The position numbers and the translations under genes were made by a program. DNA of 7,640 bases from Actinomycetota bacterium (GTDB lineage Bacteria; Actinomycetota; Thermoleophilia; Gaiellales; Gaiellaceae). This document shows positions 1 to 6,248 of the stretch, in pieces; within the stretch, counting starts at the first letter, position 1, and the number at the start of each line of letters is the position of its first letter. Under the pieces are notes generated by a model, which did not search any database, was not told the origin of the DNA, and saw only the letters and a program-made list of their open reading frames with translations. Location: NCBI GenBank assembly GCA_005885565.1, contig VAXK01000014.1:1-7640 (forward strand), in the 5' to 3' direction.

Positions 1-399
1 CTCTCCAGCCGCAGCCGGCGGCGGGCGACGGCGATCGTCGTGCTCGCCTTGGTGGTCGCGCTCGTCGAGAACGTCCGGCTCGGCGCGATGTTCAAGGCGC
101 CGGTGACGGTCTCGCGGCACGACCGGATCGCCGCCCACGCTCTCCGGCTCGTCCCGGCCGGCGCCGTCGTCAGCGCGACGAACACCCTCGGCGCCCACCT
201 CTCGGCGCGCCGCCGCATCCTCAGCTTCCCGCGTCTCGACGGCGCGACCTGGGTGGCCGCCGACGCGACTCGGCTGAGCTACGGCGACCGGAGCAGCGGA
301 GGGCAGCGCGCCGCCCATGCGCTCGCCCTGCTCCGCGGAAACCCGCGCTGGCGCCTGGTCTACGCGCGCGACGGCGTGCTGATCTTCCGCGCCCGCTAG
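1..399 (+). CDS. C-terminal part of a DUF2079-type polytopic membrane protein (5' end outside window)
   Basis: The reading frame is open from the first base of the window to a TAG stop, so this is the 3' end of a longer gene; the internal ATG/GTG codons near base 40 are not its start. About 132 residues are visible. The visible part opens with a basic stretch (SRSRRRAT) followed by one hydrophobic segment (AIVVLALVVALV), probably the last membrane helix. A soluble tail follows: VPAGAVVSATN, then AHLSARR, then ILSFPRL, and near the end RLVYARDGVLIF. This order (PxxAxVSAxN, HLSxRxxIxxFP, then DGVL near the C-terminus) is what I recall for the tail of DUF2079 membrane proteins, which I believe belong to the GT-C glycosyltransferase clan; no activity is established for them. 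The gene converges on the penicillin-binding protein gene, and the two stops share a CTAG. Family assignment is from motif memory only, because the catalytic N-terminal part is not in the window. Confidence 0.72.
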   Translation, partial: LSSRSRRRATAIVVLALVVALVENVRLGAMFKAPVTVSRHDRIAAHALRLVPAGAVVSATNTLGAHLSARRRILSFPRLDGATWVAADATRLSYGDRSSGGQRAAHALALLRGNPRWRLVYARDGVLIFRAR

Positions 400-2492
400 G
401 GAATGGCGGCGCCCCGCGGCGACGTCGTGCTGGTGGTCGACGAGGTCGTCGGAGCGGGCGGAGGCGCCGGTGGTGGCGGCGCAGCCTGGATGGCGTACTG
501 GCCGCGCGTGAACGGCTTCCACACCGGCAGCTCCTTCGGCTGCGGGAAGTCGTACTCGTGCGAGGAGCCGAGCGCGCTCTCCATGAAGAGCTTCCAGATC
601 GTGGCTGGGAAGGTGCCGCCGGCGACGGCGATGCCGTGCACGTTCGTCATGGGGATCTCCGCGCGCGGGTAGCCGACCCAAACCGTCGTCTCGAGGTTCG
701 GCGTGTAGCCGCAGAACCAGGCGTCGGCGTGGTTGTCGGTCGTGCCCGTCTTGCCGGCCGCCGGGCGGCCGAAGTACGCGCCGACGCCGGTGCCGTGGAG
801 GACGTTCTGCTCGAGGATCTTCGTCACCTCGTACGCGACGCCGTCAGGGACGACGCGCGTGCGGTAGGGCCGTCCCCAGCCGCTGCCGGCGTCCTTCTTG
901 CCGCCCGCGAAGACGACCCTGCGGATCGCCATCGGCCGGGAGTAGACGCCCTGCGCGGCGAGGGTCGCGTACGCCGAGGCCATCTCGAGCGGCGAGACGG
1001 CGATCGCGCCGAGGCCCATCGAGGGGACGAACGCGCCGTGGACGCTGAGGTCGGTGGTGATCCCCAGCCGGTGTGCAGTCTCCGCGACCTTGTCGGGCCC
1101 GACGTCGAGCGTGAGCTGGGCGTAGACGGTGTTGTCGGAGCGCAGGGTCGCGTTCGCGATCGTCGTCGCGCCGACGTACGTGTGGTCGTAGGTGGACACG
1201 TCCCAGGCGGGCGTGTACGGATCGGGCTGGTAGTGGAAGGGCGCCGAGACGTACGTCGTCGTCTCGGGGTCGATCCCCTGGAGGACGGCGGTCGTCAGGA
1301 CGAAGGTCTTGAACGTCGACCCGGCCTGGCGCCGCGCCTGCGCGACGAGGTTGAACTGGCTCCGCCGCCTCCCCGGGGTCACCGAGGTCATGGCGCGGAT
1401 CGCCCCCGTCCGCGGATCGATCGAGACGAGGGCGGCGGCAGGATCGGAGGGCCGGTCGAGCGTCTTCCGGATCGACGCGAGCGCCGCGCGCTGGAAGCGC
1501 CGGTCGATCGTCGTGTAGACGCGCAGGCCGCCGGAGCGCACCGTCTGCGCGCCGTACTCGGCGATCAGCTGGTCGCGGACGAAGCTGAAGAAGTACGGCT
1601 CGCGGATGCGCGTGTAGAGGCGACCGGGCTTCAGGCCGAGCGACGTCGAGGAGACCGCGCGGCGGTACAGCCCGTCCGAGATGTCGTGGCTCGAGCGCAT
1701 GGCGCGCAGCACCTCGTTCCGCCGCGCGAGGGCGGCCGCGGGATCGTGGAACGGGTCGAAGTCGGACGGGGCCTGCGGCAGCCCGGCGAGGAGCGCCGCC
1801 TGGCGCAGCGTGAGACCGCGCGCGTGGCGCGAGAAGTACGTCTGCGCCGCGGCCTCGATCCCGTACGCGTGGTTGCCGTAGTAGACCTGGTTCACGTACG
1901 CCTGGAGGATCCTGTCCTTCGACCACGCGTCGCTGAGCTTCACCGCGAGGCACGCCTCGACGAGCTTCCGCCGGAACGTCCGCTCTTTGCCGATGTAGAG
2001 GTTGCGGACGAGCTGCTGCGTGATCGTCGAGCCGCCCTGGACGATCCGCCCCGCGCGCACGTCTGCGATCACCGCGCGGACGATCCCCTCGGGGTCGAGG
2101 CCGCCGTGCTCGTAGAAGCGCCGGTCCTCGATCGCGACGGTCGCCTTCGTCGCCCACGCGCTCACGTGAACGAGCCGGACGGGCTCGCGGTTCCGCTCGG
2201 CGGGGATCGAGCCGAGGAGCGAGCCGTCCGAGGCGTAGACGAACGAGTTCTGGCCGATCGCGACCGGCTGGAGCGACGAGAGGTTGCACTCGGAGGTGAT
2301 CGCCGCCGCCCCGCCGAAGCCGCCGATCGCGAGCAGGACGATGAGGAGCGCGAGCCCGCCGACGAGCCAGAGGACGAGCCGGCGGCGGCGCTGGCGGACG
2401 CGCTGGCGACGGCGCCTGCGGCTCCGCATCCCGATCGGGAGGTGGTGGTCGCGCGGAGCGCGGGCGCTGCGGCGGCGAACCGGCGGGCTCAC
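396..2492 (-). CDS. Class A (bifunctional) penicillin-binding protein, glycosyltransferase 51 plus transpeptidase
   Basis: This membrane-anchored enzyme polymerises lipid II into glycan strands and cross-links their peptides (4-3 links) on the outer face of the membrane. I take the GTG at 2492, giving 698 residues: it overlaps the stop of the upstream channel gene as GTGA and has a purine-rich GCAGGGG about 6-7 bases before it. The ATG at 2429 is the alternative (677 residues). Residues 1-38 are extremely arginine-rich and a membrane helix spans about 39-58. The GT51 domain shows EDRRFYEHGG (catalytic Glu122), GGSTITQQ (153-160), RKLVE (second Glu, 179) and ILQAYVNQVYYG (195-206). The transpeptidase shows the nucleophile motif STFK (Ser392), SDN (452-454) and KTGT (581-584). 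The C-terminus (about 671-698) is a low-complexity Pro/Thr/Ser tail with no PASTA or FN3 domain. All key catalytic motifs are intact. The gene is the last of a three-gene operon. Confidence 0.96.
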   Translation of the reverse strand: MSPPVRRRSARAPRDHHLPIGMRSRRRRRQRVRQRRRRLVLWLVGGLALLIVLLAIGGFGGAAAITSECNLSSLQPVAIGQNSFVYASDGSLLGSIPAERNREPVRLVHVSAWATKATVAIEDRRFYEHGGLDPEGIVRAVIADVRAGRIVQGGSTITQQLVRNLYIGKERTFRRKLVEACLAVKLSDAWSKDRILQAYVNQVYYGNHAYGIEAAAQTYFSRHARGLTLRQAALLAGLPQAPSDFDPFHDPAAALARRNEVLRAMRSSHDISDGLYRRAVSSTSLGLKPGRLYTRIREPYFFSFVRDQLIAEYGAQTVRSGGLRVYTTIDRRFQRAALASIRKTLDRPSDPAAALVSIDPRTGAIRAMTSVTPGRRRSQFNLVAQARRQAGSTFKTFVLTTAVLQGIDPETTTYVSAPFHYQPDPYTPAWDVSTYDHTYVGATTIANATLRSDNTVYAQLTLDVGPDKVAETAHRLGITTDLSVHGAFVPSMGLGAIAVSPLEMASAYATLAAQGVYSRPMAIRRVVFAGGKKDAGSGWGRPYRTRVVPDGVAYEVTKILEQNVLHGTGVGAYFGRPAAGKTGTTDNHADAWFCGYTPNLETTVWVGYPRAEIPMTNVHGIAVAGGTFPATIWKLFMESALGSSHEYDFPQPKELPVWKPFTRGQYAIQAAPPPPAPPPAPTTSSTTSTTSPRGAAIP

Positions 2493-3205
2493 GCGTAGAC
2501 CCCTGCCGCGCGCAGGCGCTCGTGGGCGCGCAGGCGCAGGTCGCTCGCGACGCGGTCGGCGGTCGCGGCGTCTGGCGTCCACTCGCGCACGGTCACGGTC
2601 GCGTTCCCCTCGATCCCGGTGACGAGCACCTCGCCGTCGGGCGCGGCCGCGCGCAGCACCTCGACGACGCGGCCGAGATCCTGTTCGAGCGGAACCTGGA
2701 GCGACACCTCCGCGAGCGCGTGCCGGGCCCGGATGGTCGCGTTCCGGATCGTGTCCGAGGCGAGCTTCTCGTTCGGGATCACGAGTCGAGTGTCGTCGTC
2801 GGCGCGGATGAACGTGTACGTGAGCCCGATCTCCTCGACGACGCCGCCCTCGCCGCCGACCTCCACGCGATCGCCGAGCCGGAGCGGCTGGGTGAACGCG
2901 ATCATGAGGCCCGCGACGAAGTTCCCGATCGTGCGCTGCGACGCGAAGCCGATGACGAGCCCGATCACTGCCGACGAAGCGAGCAGGCCTCCCGCGACGG
3001 CGCGCACCTGCGGGATCACGAGCAGCGCCGAGAGCAGGCCGACGAAGACGACCGAGGTCGCAACGGTGCGGCGCAGAACACGATAACGCGTCTTCTGGAC
3101 GGGATCGAGGTCGCGGCGCGCGATGCGCGCGTCGACGAGCCGCGCGACGATCCCGGTGACGAGGAGCACGGCGCCCACGACGACGAGGCGATGCCAGAGC
3201 GGCAT
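2489..3205 (-). CDS. Small-conductance mechanosensitive channel, MscS family
   Basis: The product is a 238-residue membrane channel that would open under membrane tension to release solutes during osmotic downshock. Hydrophobic segments lie at about 6-24 and 48-66. The pore-lining helix and hinge region is at about 70-104 and reads GLVIGFASQRTIGNFVAGL. The MscS beta domain follows with QPLRLGDRVEV, GGVVEEIGLTYTFIR (120-134) and LVIPNEKL (141-148), all in the canonical MscS order. The protein is short: three helices plus the beta domain and a reduced C-terminal alpha/beta domain, as in minimal MscS members. The ATG at 3205 begins right before the first helix; a weak AAGG lies 4 bases upstream. 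The gene starts 31 bases after the DUF2203 gene and ends in a GTGA overlap with the penicillin-binding protein gene, so translation of the two is probably coupled. The family is clear; the gating stimulus and ion preference are not shown. Confidence 0.93.
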   Translation of the reverse strand: MPLWHRLVVVGAVLLVTGIVARLVDARIARRDLDPVQKTRYRVLRRTVATSVVFVGLLSALLVIPQVRAVAGGLLASSAVIGLVIGFASQRTIGNFVAGLMIAFTQPLRLGDRVEVGGEGGVVEEIGLTYTFIRADDDTRLVIPNEKLASDTIRNATIRARHALAEVSLQVPLEQDLGRVVEVLRAAAPDGEVLVTGIEGNATVTVREWTPDAATADRVASDLRLRAHERLRAAGVYA

Positions 3206-3236
3206 GCGCCTTGGTTCGACGCAACCGGCGCCGACC

Positions 3237-3644
3237 CTAGTCCAACGGCAGCGGGCGCCTTCCTGCGTAACCCTCGTCGGCGCCGTGCCAGAACGCGACC
3301 TCGTCCTCGCCGAGCTCCCAGCAGAGGAGCACCTCGCGGCCGCGGTGCACGCACGGGAAGTCGACGAGGCCGCGGTCGAGGTCCTTCACCTGCACGCCGA
3401 GGCCTTGCAGCTCCTCCACGACGGCGACGAGCTCGGCGGAGGCCTGCTGCGCCTCGGCTGCAACGGCCGAGACGTCGGGCGGCGTGAGGCCGCCGCCGTT
3501 CGACGCGACGCGGGCGACGAGCTCCGCCTGGCGACGCTGAGCATCGAGGAGCGTCCGCCGCGCGGCGACCATCCGCTCGACGAGCGGGCGCACCCGGACG
3601 AGCGCCTCGTTCGCCTCCTCGGGGGTGAAAGTTCGCTCGGGCAC
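3237..3644 (-). CDS. DUF2203 family protein of unknown function
   Basis: This is a 135-residue soluble protein without signal peptide or membrane segment. The N-terminus FTPEEANEALVRVRPLVERM begins a helical region (about 7-85) rich in Ala, Glu, Leu and Arg that looks like a helical hairpin or coiled coil. The conserved C-terminal block reads GVQVKDLDRGLVDFP (83-97), then REVLLCWELGED (103-114), AFWHG (117-121) and GYAGRRPL (125-132). That series (vKDLD.GLVDFP, V.LCW..GE, WH, GR.PL) is the DUF2203 signature as I know it; it is found in Actinobacteria and some other phyla with no known function. The conserved Asp, Cys, Glu and His could bind a metal or cofactor, but that is speculation. GTG at 3644 is the only standard start available in this frame. 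A GGGGGA lies about 10 bases upstream, a weak ribosome site, and a -10-like box lies so close that the message may be leaderless. The gene heads the operon with the channel and the penicillin-binding protein. Confidence 0.88.
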   Translation of the reverse strand: MPERTFTPEEANEALVRVRPLVERMVAARRTLLDAQRRQAELVARVASNGGGLTPPDVSAVAAEAQQASAELVAVVEELQGLGVQVKDLDRGLVDFPCVHRGREVLLCWELGEDEVAFWHGADEGYAGRRPLPLD

Positions 3645-3655
3645 GCCAGTATGAT
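3625..3655 (+). promoter_or_regulatory. Candidate leaderless promoter for the mannosyltransferase operon
   Basis: TATGAT (3650-3655, 5 of 6 to TATAAT) stands out in this GC-rich DNA. It predicts a transcription start at about 3662, within 2 bases of the GTG start at 3664, so the message would be leaderless or nearly so. The -35 region is weak: GTGAAA (3625-3630) matches 4 of 6 but with a long 19-base spacer. The -10 overlaps the minus-strand -10 almost completely, and the -35 region lies in the 5' end of the DUF2203 gene. Confidence 0.5.
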
Positions 3656-3678
3656 CCCCCGCCGTGGGCGTCGGTCAA
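3649..3678 (-). promoter_or_regulatory. Candidate promoter for the DUF2203-mscS-PBP operon
   Basis: On the minus strand, TTGACC (3678-3673, 5 of 6 to the sigma-70 -35 consensus) is followed after 18 bases by CATACT (3654-3649, 4 of 6 to TATAAT). The predicted transcription start falls at about 3642-3644, on the GTG start codon of the DUF2203 gene, so the message would have little or no leader. The -35 box lies inside the first codons of the divergent mannosyltransferase gene. The prediction rests on sequence match and position only. Confidence 0.45.
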
Positions 3679-4911
3679 CGGGTGGGTCCGCGCCGGCGTC
3701 TCGTTCGGGTCGAGCTGCCGCGCCGCACGATCCGGAATCCGGCGCCGGAGATCTTCGTCTGGTCGCGCGTCGCGATCTGGGCGACTGCGCTCTTCGCCTG
3801 GCTCACCTTCGAGCCGAACTCGCATCCCAGGGCGGCGCGCTGGGACGCGCCCTGGCTGCACGACTCGGGCTGGGTGCTGAACGTCTGGGCGCGCTGGGAC
3901 AGCAAGTGGCTGGTCGGCATCGCCGAGCACGGCTACACGCGTGCGCAGGAATACGCGTTCTTCCCGCTCTATCCCGGCGCCGTCGGCGCTCTCGGCCGAG
4001 TCTTCTTCGGCCATTACGTGGTCGCCGGCGTCCTCGTCTCGCTCGCCGCGGCCCTGGGCTCGTTCCTCCTCCTGCACCGGATCGCGGACCAGCGGCTCGG
4101 CCTCGACGGCGGGCGCCGCGCGGTCCTCTACCTCGCGGTCTTCCCGATGAGCCTGTTCCTCCAGGCCGTGTACACGGAGTCGCTCTTCCTGCTCCTCACC
4201 CTCGCGGCGTTCCTCCTCGCCGAGCGGCGGCGCTTTGTCGAGGCCGGGCTCGTCACCGGCCTGGCGCTCCTAACCCGGCCGGCCGGGTTCGCGCTCATAC
4301 CCCCGCTCGTGCTGCTCGCCTGGCGATCCCCGAGCCGGCTGCGCGCCCTGGGTGGTCTCGCCTCCGCGCCGCTGCTCTTCGCCGCCTACCCGCTCTACCT
4401 GTGGCGAAAGCTCGGCGACCCGCTCGCGTTCGTCCACGCCGAGCTCGACCCCGCCTGGACACGAGACGCGTCGTGGTGGGGCCCCGTCGCCGGCATCCGG
4501 GAGGGCCTGCGGGCCGGCTGGGCCGGCGTCCTCCAGCTCGCCTCCGGCTCGAACGCGCACCGCTACTGGCAGCCCGTCCACGACACCGCGCCGCTTCGCG
4601 TGGCGGCGATCAACCTCGAGCAGCTCGCCTTCCTCGTTTTGTTCGTTGCCCTGACGGTCGTGGTCTGGCGTCGCTTCGGCGGTCCCTACGGGCTCTTCTG
4701 CACGCTGAGCCTGGCGATACCGCTCAGCGCGCCCGCCGAGCGGTGGCCGCTCGTCTCCCTCCCGCGCTTCGGCCTCGTCGTCTTCCCCTTCTTCCTCGCG
4801 CTCGCCGCCCTCGGCGGCCGGCCGCGCGTCCACACGGCGATCGTCGGGGTGAGCGCGATCATGCTCGGCGTCGCGGTGTCGCAGTGGGCGCTGTGGCAAT
4901 GGGTCGCCTGA
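3664..4911 (+). CDS. GT-C type integral membrane mannosyltransferase, PIG-V-like
   Basis: The product is a 415-residue polytopic membrane protein. By family it should transfer a sugar, probably mannose from a polyprenyl-phosphate donor, to an acceptor on the outer side of the membrane. After a basic N-terminus and a first helix (about 31-49), a loop carries WARWDSKWLVGIAEHGY (75-91) and YAFFPLYPG (97-105). This RWD..(W/H)(Y/F)L.IAe.GY followed by AFFPlyP is characteristic of PIG-V/Mannosyl_trans2 (PF04188) proteins, the GPI mannosyltransferase II family in eukaryotes. Further signs are FPMSLFLQAVYTESLFLL (160-177) and GLALLTRPAGFALIPPL (199-215), and SLPRFGLVVFPFF (365-377) near the end. About 8-10 hydrophobic segments are visible. 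Bacteria lack GPI anchors, so the acceptor is unknown. I chose GTG 3664; GTG 3682 is an alternative six codons later. The end overlaps the HAD gene by 13 bases. Confidence 0.87.
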   Translation: MGVGQRVGPRRRLVRVELPRRTIRNPAPEIFVWSRVAIWATALFAWLTFEPNSHPRAARWDAPWLHDSGWVLNVWARWDSKWLVGIAEHGYTRAQEYAFFPLYPGAVGALGRVFFGHYVVAGVLVSLAAALGSFLLLHRIADQRLGLDGGRRAVLYLAVFPMSLFLQAVYTESLFLLLTLAAFLLAERRRFVEAGLVTGLALLTRPAGFALIPPLVLLAWRSPSRLRALGGLASAPLLFAAYPLYLWRKLGDPLAFVHAELDPAWTRDASWWGPVAGIREGLRAGWAGVLQLASGSNAHRYWQPVHDTAPLRVAAINLEQLAFLVLFVALTVVVWRRFGGPYGLFCTLSLAIPLSAPAERWPLVSLPRFGLVVFPFFLALAALGGRPRVHTAIVGVSAIMLGVAVSQWALWQWVA

Positions 4912-5540
4912 CGGCGGCCGCCCTCGACGCCGTCACGATCGACGCGTACGGGACGCTCGTGACGCTGCGCGACCCGCCGGGCGCCCTCGACCGCGCGTTG
5001 CGCGCGCAAGGCGTCGAGCGGCCACGCAAGGAGGTCGCGGCCGCGTTCGCGACGGAGGCCCGCTACTACCGCGAGCGCTCGCACGAGGGCGCCGACGAGG
5101 CGAGCCTCGCGCTCCTGCGCCGCGACTGCGCGGCGGTCTTCCTCGACGCGCTCGGCGCCGACCTCGACCCGGCCGCCTTCGCACCGGCGTTCGTCGGAGC
5201 GCTCGAGTTCGAGGCGGTGCCGGGCGCGGTCGAGGCCGTCTCGGAGCTCACACGGCTCGGCCTGCGGCTCGCGGTCGTCTCGAACTGGGACGTCGCGCTC
5301 GCCGAGCACCTCGAGCGGATCGGCCTCGCCCGCCGCTTCGAGGCGGTCGTCACCTCCGCCGAGGCGGGAGCGCCGAAGCCCGATCCGCGCATCTTCGAGC
5401 TCGCGCTCGAGCGCCTGCGCGTACGTCCGGAGCGTGCGCTCCACGTCGGCGACTCCGAGGCCGACGAGGAAGGCGCCCGCGCCGCCGGGATGGCTTTCGC
5501 GCCCGCGCCGCTCGCCGGCCTCCCGGGAAGGCTCGCGTGA
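4899..5540 (+). CDS. HAD superfamily hydrolase, subfamily IA
   Basis: The product is a 213-residue soluble hydrolase. Motif I is DAYGTL (15-20) with nucleophile Asp15, motif II is VVSNWD (Ser128-Asn129), motif III is Lys160 in APKPDP, and motif IV is HVGDSEADEEGARAAG (Asp185, Asp189). The helical cap lies between motifs I and II (about 25-105), as in subfamily IA. Motif I has Tyr17 where phosphatases carry the second Asp, as in L-2-haloacid dehalogenases (DAYGTL). Motif IV, however, is the GDSxxD form used for Mg2+ binding in phosphatases, which dehalogenases lack. The substrate is therefore unclear: a small phosphoester is the more likely guess. ATG 4899 lies inside the end of the mannosyltransferase gene (13-base overlap); GTG 4893 and GTG 4884 are in-frame alternatives. 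The stop overlaps the next start as GTGA, which suggests coupled translation. Confidence 0.9.
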   Translation: MGRLTAAALDAVTIDAYGTLVTLRDPPGALDRALRAQGVERPRKEVAAAFATEARYYRERSHEGADEASLALLRRDCAAVFLDALGADLDPAAFAPAFVGALEFEAVPGAVEAVSELTRLGLRLAVVSNWDVALAEHLERIGLARRFEAVVTSAEAGAPKPDPRIFELALERLRVRPERALHVGDSEADEEGARAAGMAFAPAPLAGLPGRLA

Positions 5541-6214
5541 GCGAGCGGCTCGGTACGGGCCGGCTGGTCGCGTGGACGGCGATCGTCGGGATCCTCGCGA
5601 CGCTCGGCTACGTCGGCCGCTTCGCGGACGGCAAGGTGCCGAAGGAGCCGCTCTACCGCTGGGACGAGTTCGTCGGCGGCTTGGTCCAGTTCCTCCTCCT
5701 GCTCGCCTTCATGCTGCTCGTCGCGATCGGAGTGTCGAAACGTGACGCCTTCGCGCTTCGCCGGCCGAGCTCGTGGCGCCGAGCCGCCGGGATCGCCCTC
5801 GGGGTCGTCGTCGTGGTCGTCGTCGTCTCGGCGGCGCTCGACCCGGTGCTCAACCCGAACAAGGAGCAGGGGCTCACGCCGCATGGGTGGGAACCGCGGC
5901 ACGCAGCCGCCTTCGCGGCCAACTTCGTCGTCGTGGCGCTCCTCGCCCCGGTCGTCGAGGAGCTGACCTTCCGCGGCCTCGGGTTCACGCTCCTCGAGCG
6001 CTTCGGGCGGTGGCCGGCGATCGTCCTCGTCGGCATCGCGTTCGGCCTTGCGCACGGGCTCGTGGAGGCGCTTCCGCCGCTCGTCGTCTTCGGGATGTGC
6101 CTCGCCTACCTGCGCAGCCGGACCGGCAGCATCTACCCGGGGATGATCCTGCACGCGCTCTACAACGGCCTCGTCCTGCTCGTCGCGGTCAAGTTCTTCC
6201 ACACCGGCCATTGA
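5537..6214 (+). CDS. CPBP (CAAX/Rce1-like) family intramembrane metalloprotease
   Basis: The product is a 225-residue polytopic membrane protein. The three CPBP/ABI motifs (PF02517) are intact. EELTFRG (141-147) gives the EExxxR element (Glu141, Glu142, Arg146). FGLAH (169-173) gives FxxxH with His173. HALYN (206-210) gives HxxxN with His206 and Asn210. Hydrophobic segments lie at about 11-28, 46-66, 84-101, 127-140, 161-178, 181-193 and 211-220. In this family the Glu and His residues form the active site of an Rce1-like protease; bacterial members include bacteriocin self-immunity proteins and enzymes with unknown substrates. The GTG start shares GTGA with the HAD stop. The third hydrophobic segment contains eight consecutive valines. 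With no bacteriocin gene nearby, an immunity role is not supported here, and a role in envelope protein turnover is only a guess. Confidence 0.93.
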   Translation: MSERLGTGRLVAWTAIVGILATLGYVGRFADGKVPKEPLYRWDEFVGGLVQFLLLLAFMLLVAIGVSKRDAFALRRPSSWRRAAGIALGVVVVVVVVSAALDPVLNPNKEQGLTPHGWEPRHAAAFAANFVVVALLAPVVEELTFRGLGFTLLERFGRWPAIVLVGIAFGLAHGLVEALPPLVVFGMCLAYLRSRTGSIYPGMILHALYNGLVLLVAVKFFHTGH

Positions 6215-6239
6215 AGACATCCGTCTGAGCAGGCAAAAT
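6211..6239 (+). promoter_or_regulatory. Candidate promoter for the L,D-transpeptidase gene
   Basis: TTGAAG (6211-6216, 4 of 6 to TTGACA, beginning in the last codons of the CPBP gene) is followed after exactly 17 bases by CAAAAT (6234-6239, 4 of 6 to TATAAT). The predicted transcription start is at about 6246, only 3 bases before the GTG at 6249, so the message would be leaderless or nearly so. This A-rich patch stands out from its surroundings. The gene may also be read through from the upstream operon. The call is a pattern match and has not been tested. Confidence 0.42.
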
Positions 6240-6248
6240 GCGCGGCCC

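Noticed and set aside
558..2498. Long plus-strand open frame (646 residues) opposite the penicillin-binding protein gene
   Set aside because: Its translation is an Arg/Asp/Val/Glu-rich low-information sequence with no motifs. It mirrors the third-position GC bias of the real minus-strand gene, whose catalytic motifs are all intact.
2493..3224. Upstream in-frame extension of the penicillin-binding protein (to 942 residues)
   Set aside because: The extra 244 residues overlap the MscS gene in another frame and read as Arg-rich noise. The GTG at 2492 with its GTGA overlap gives a normal-length protein.
2522..3487. Plus-strand 321-residue open frame opposite MscS and DUF2203
   Set aside because: No recognisable domain and charged repetitive composition; both opposite-strand genes have clear family motifs.
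3123..4883. Upstream extension of the HAD frame (to 805 residues)
   Set aside because: It covers the DUF2203 gene in antisense and the mannosyltransferase in another frame, is Arg/Pro/Ala-rich without motifs, and the HAD domain begins only after 4899.
5537..6214. CPBP protein as a bacteriocin immunity protein
   Set aside because: No bacteriocin precursor, leader peptide or dedicated exporter gene is visible nearby; the family also includes proteases unrelated to immunity.
6238..6240. ATG just before the L,D-transpeptidase as its start
   Set aside because: It is not in frame with the signal peptide and domains; GTG 6249 is in frame and directly precedes a good signal peptide.
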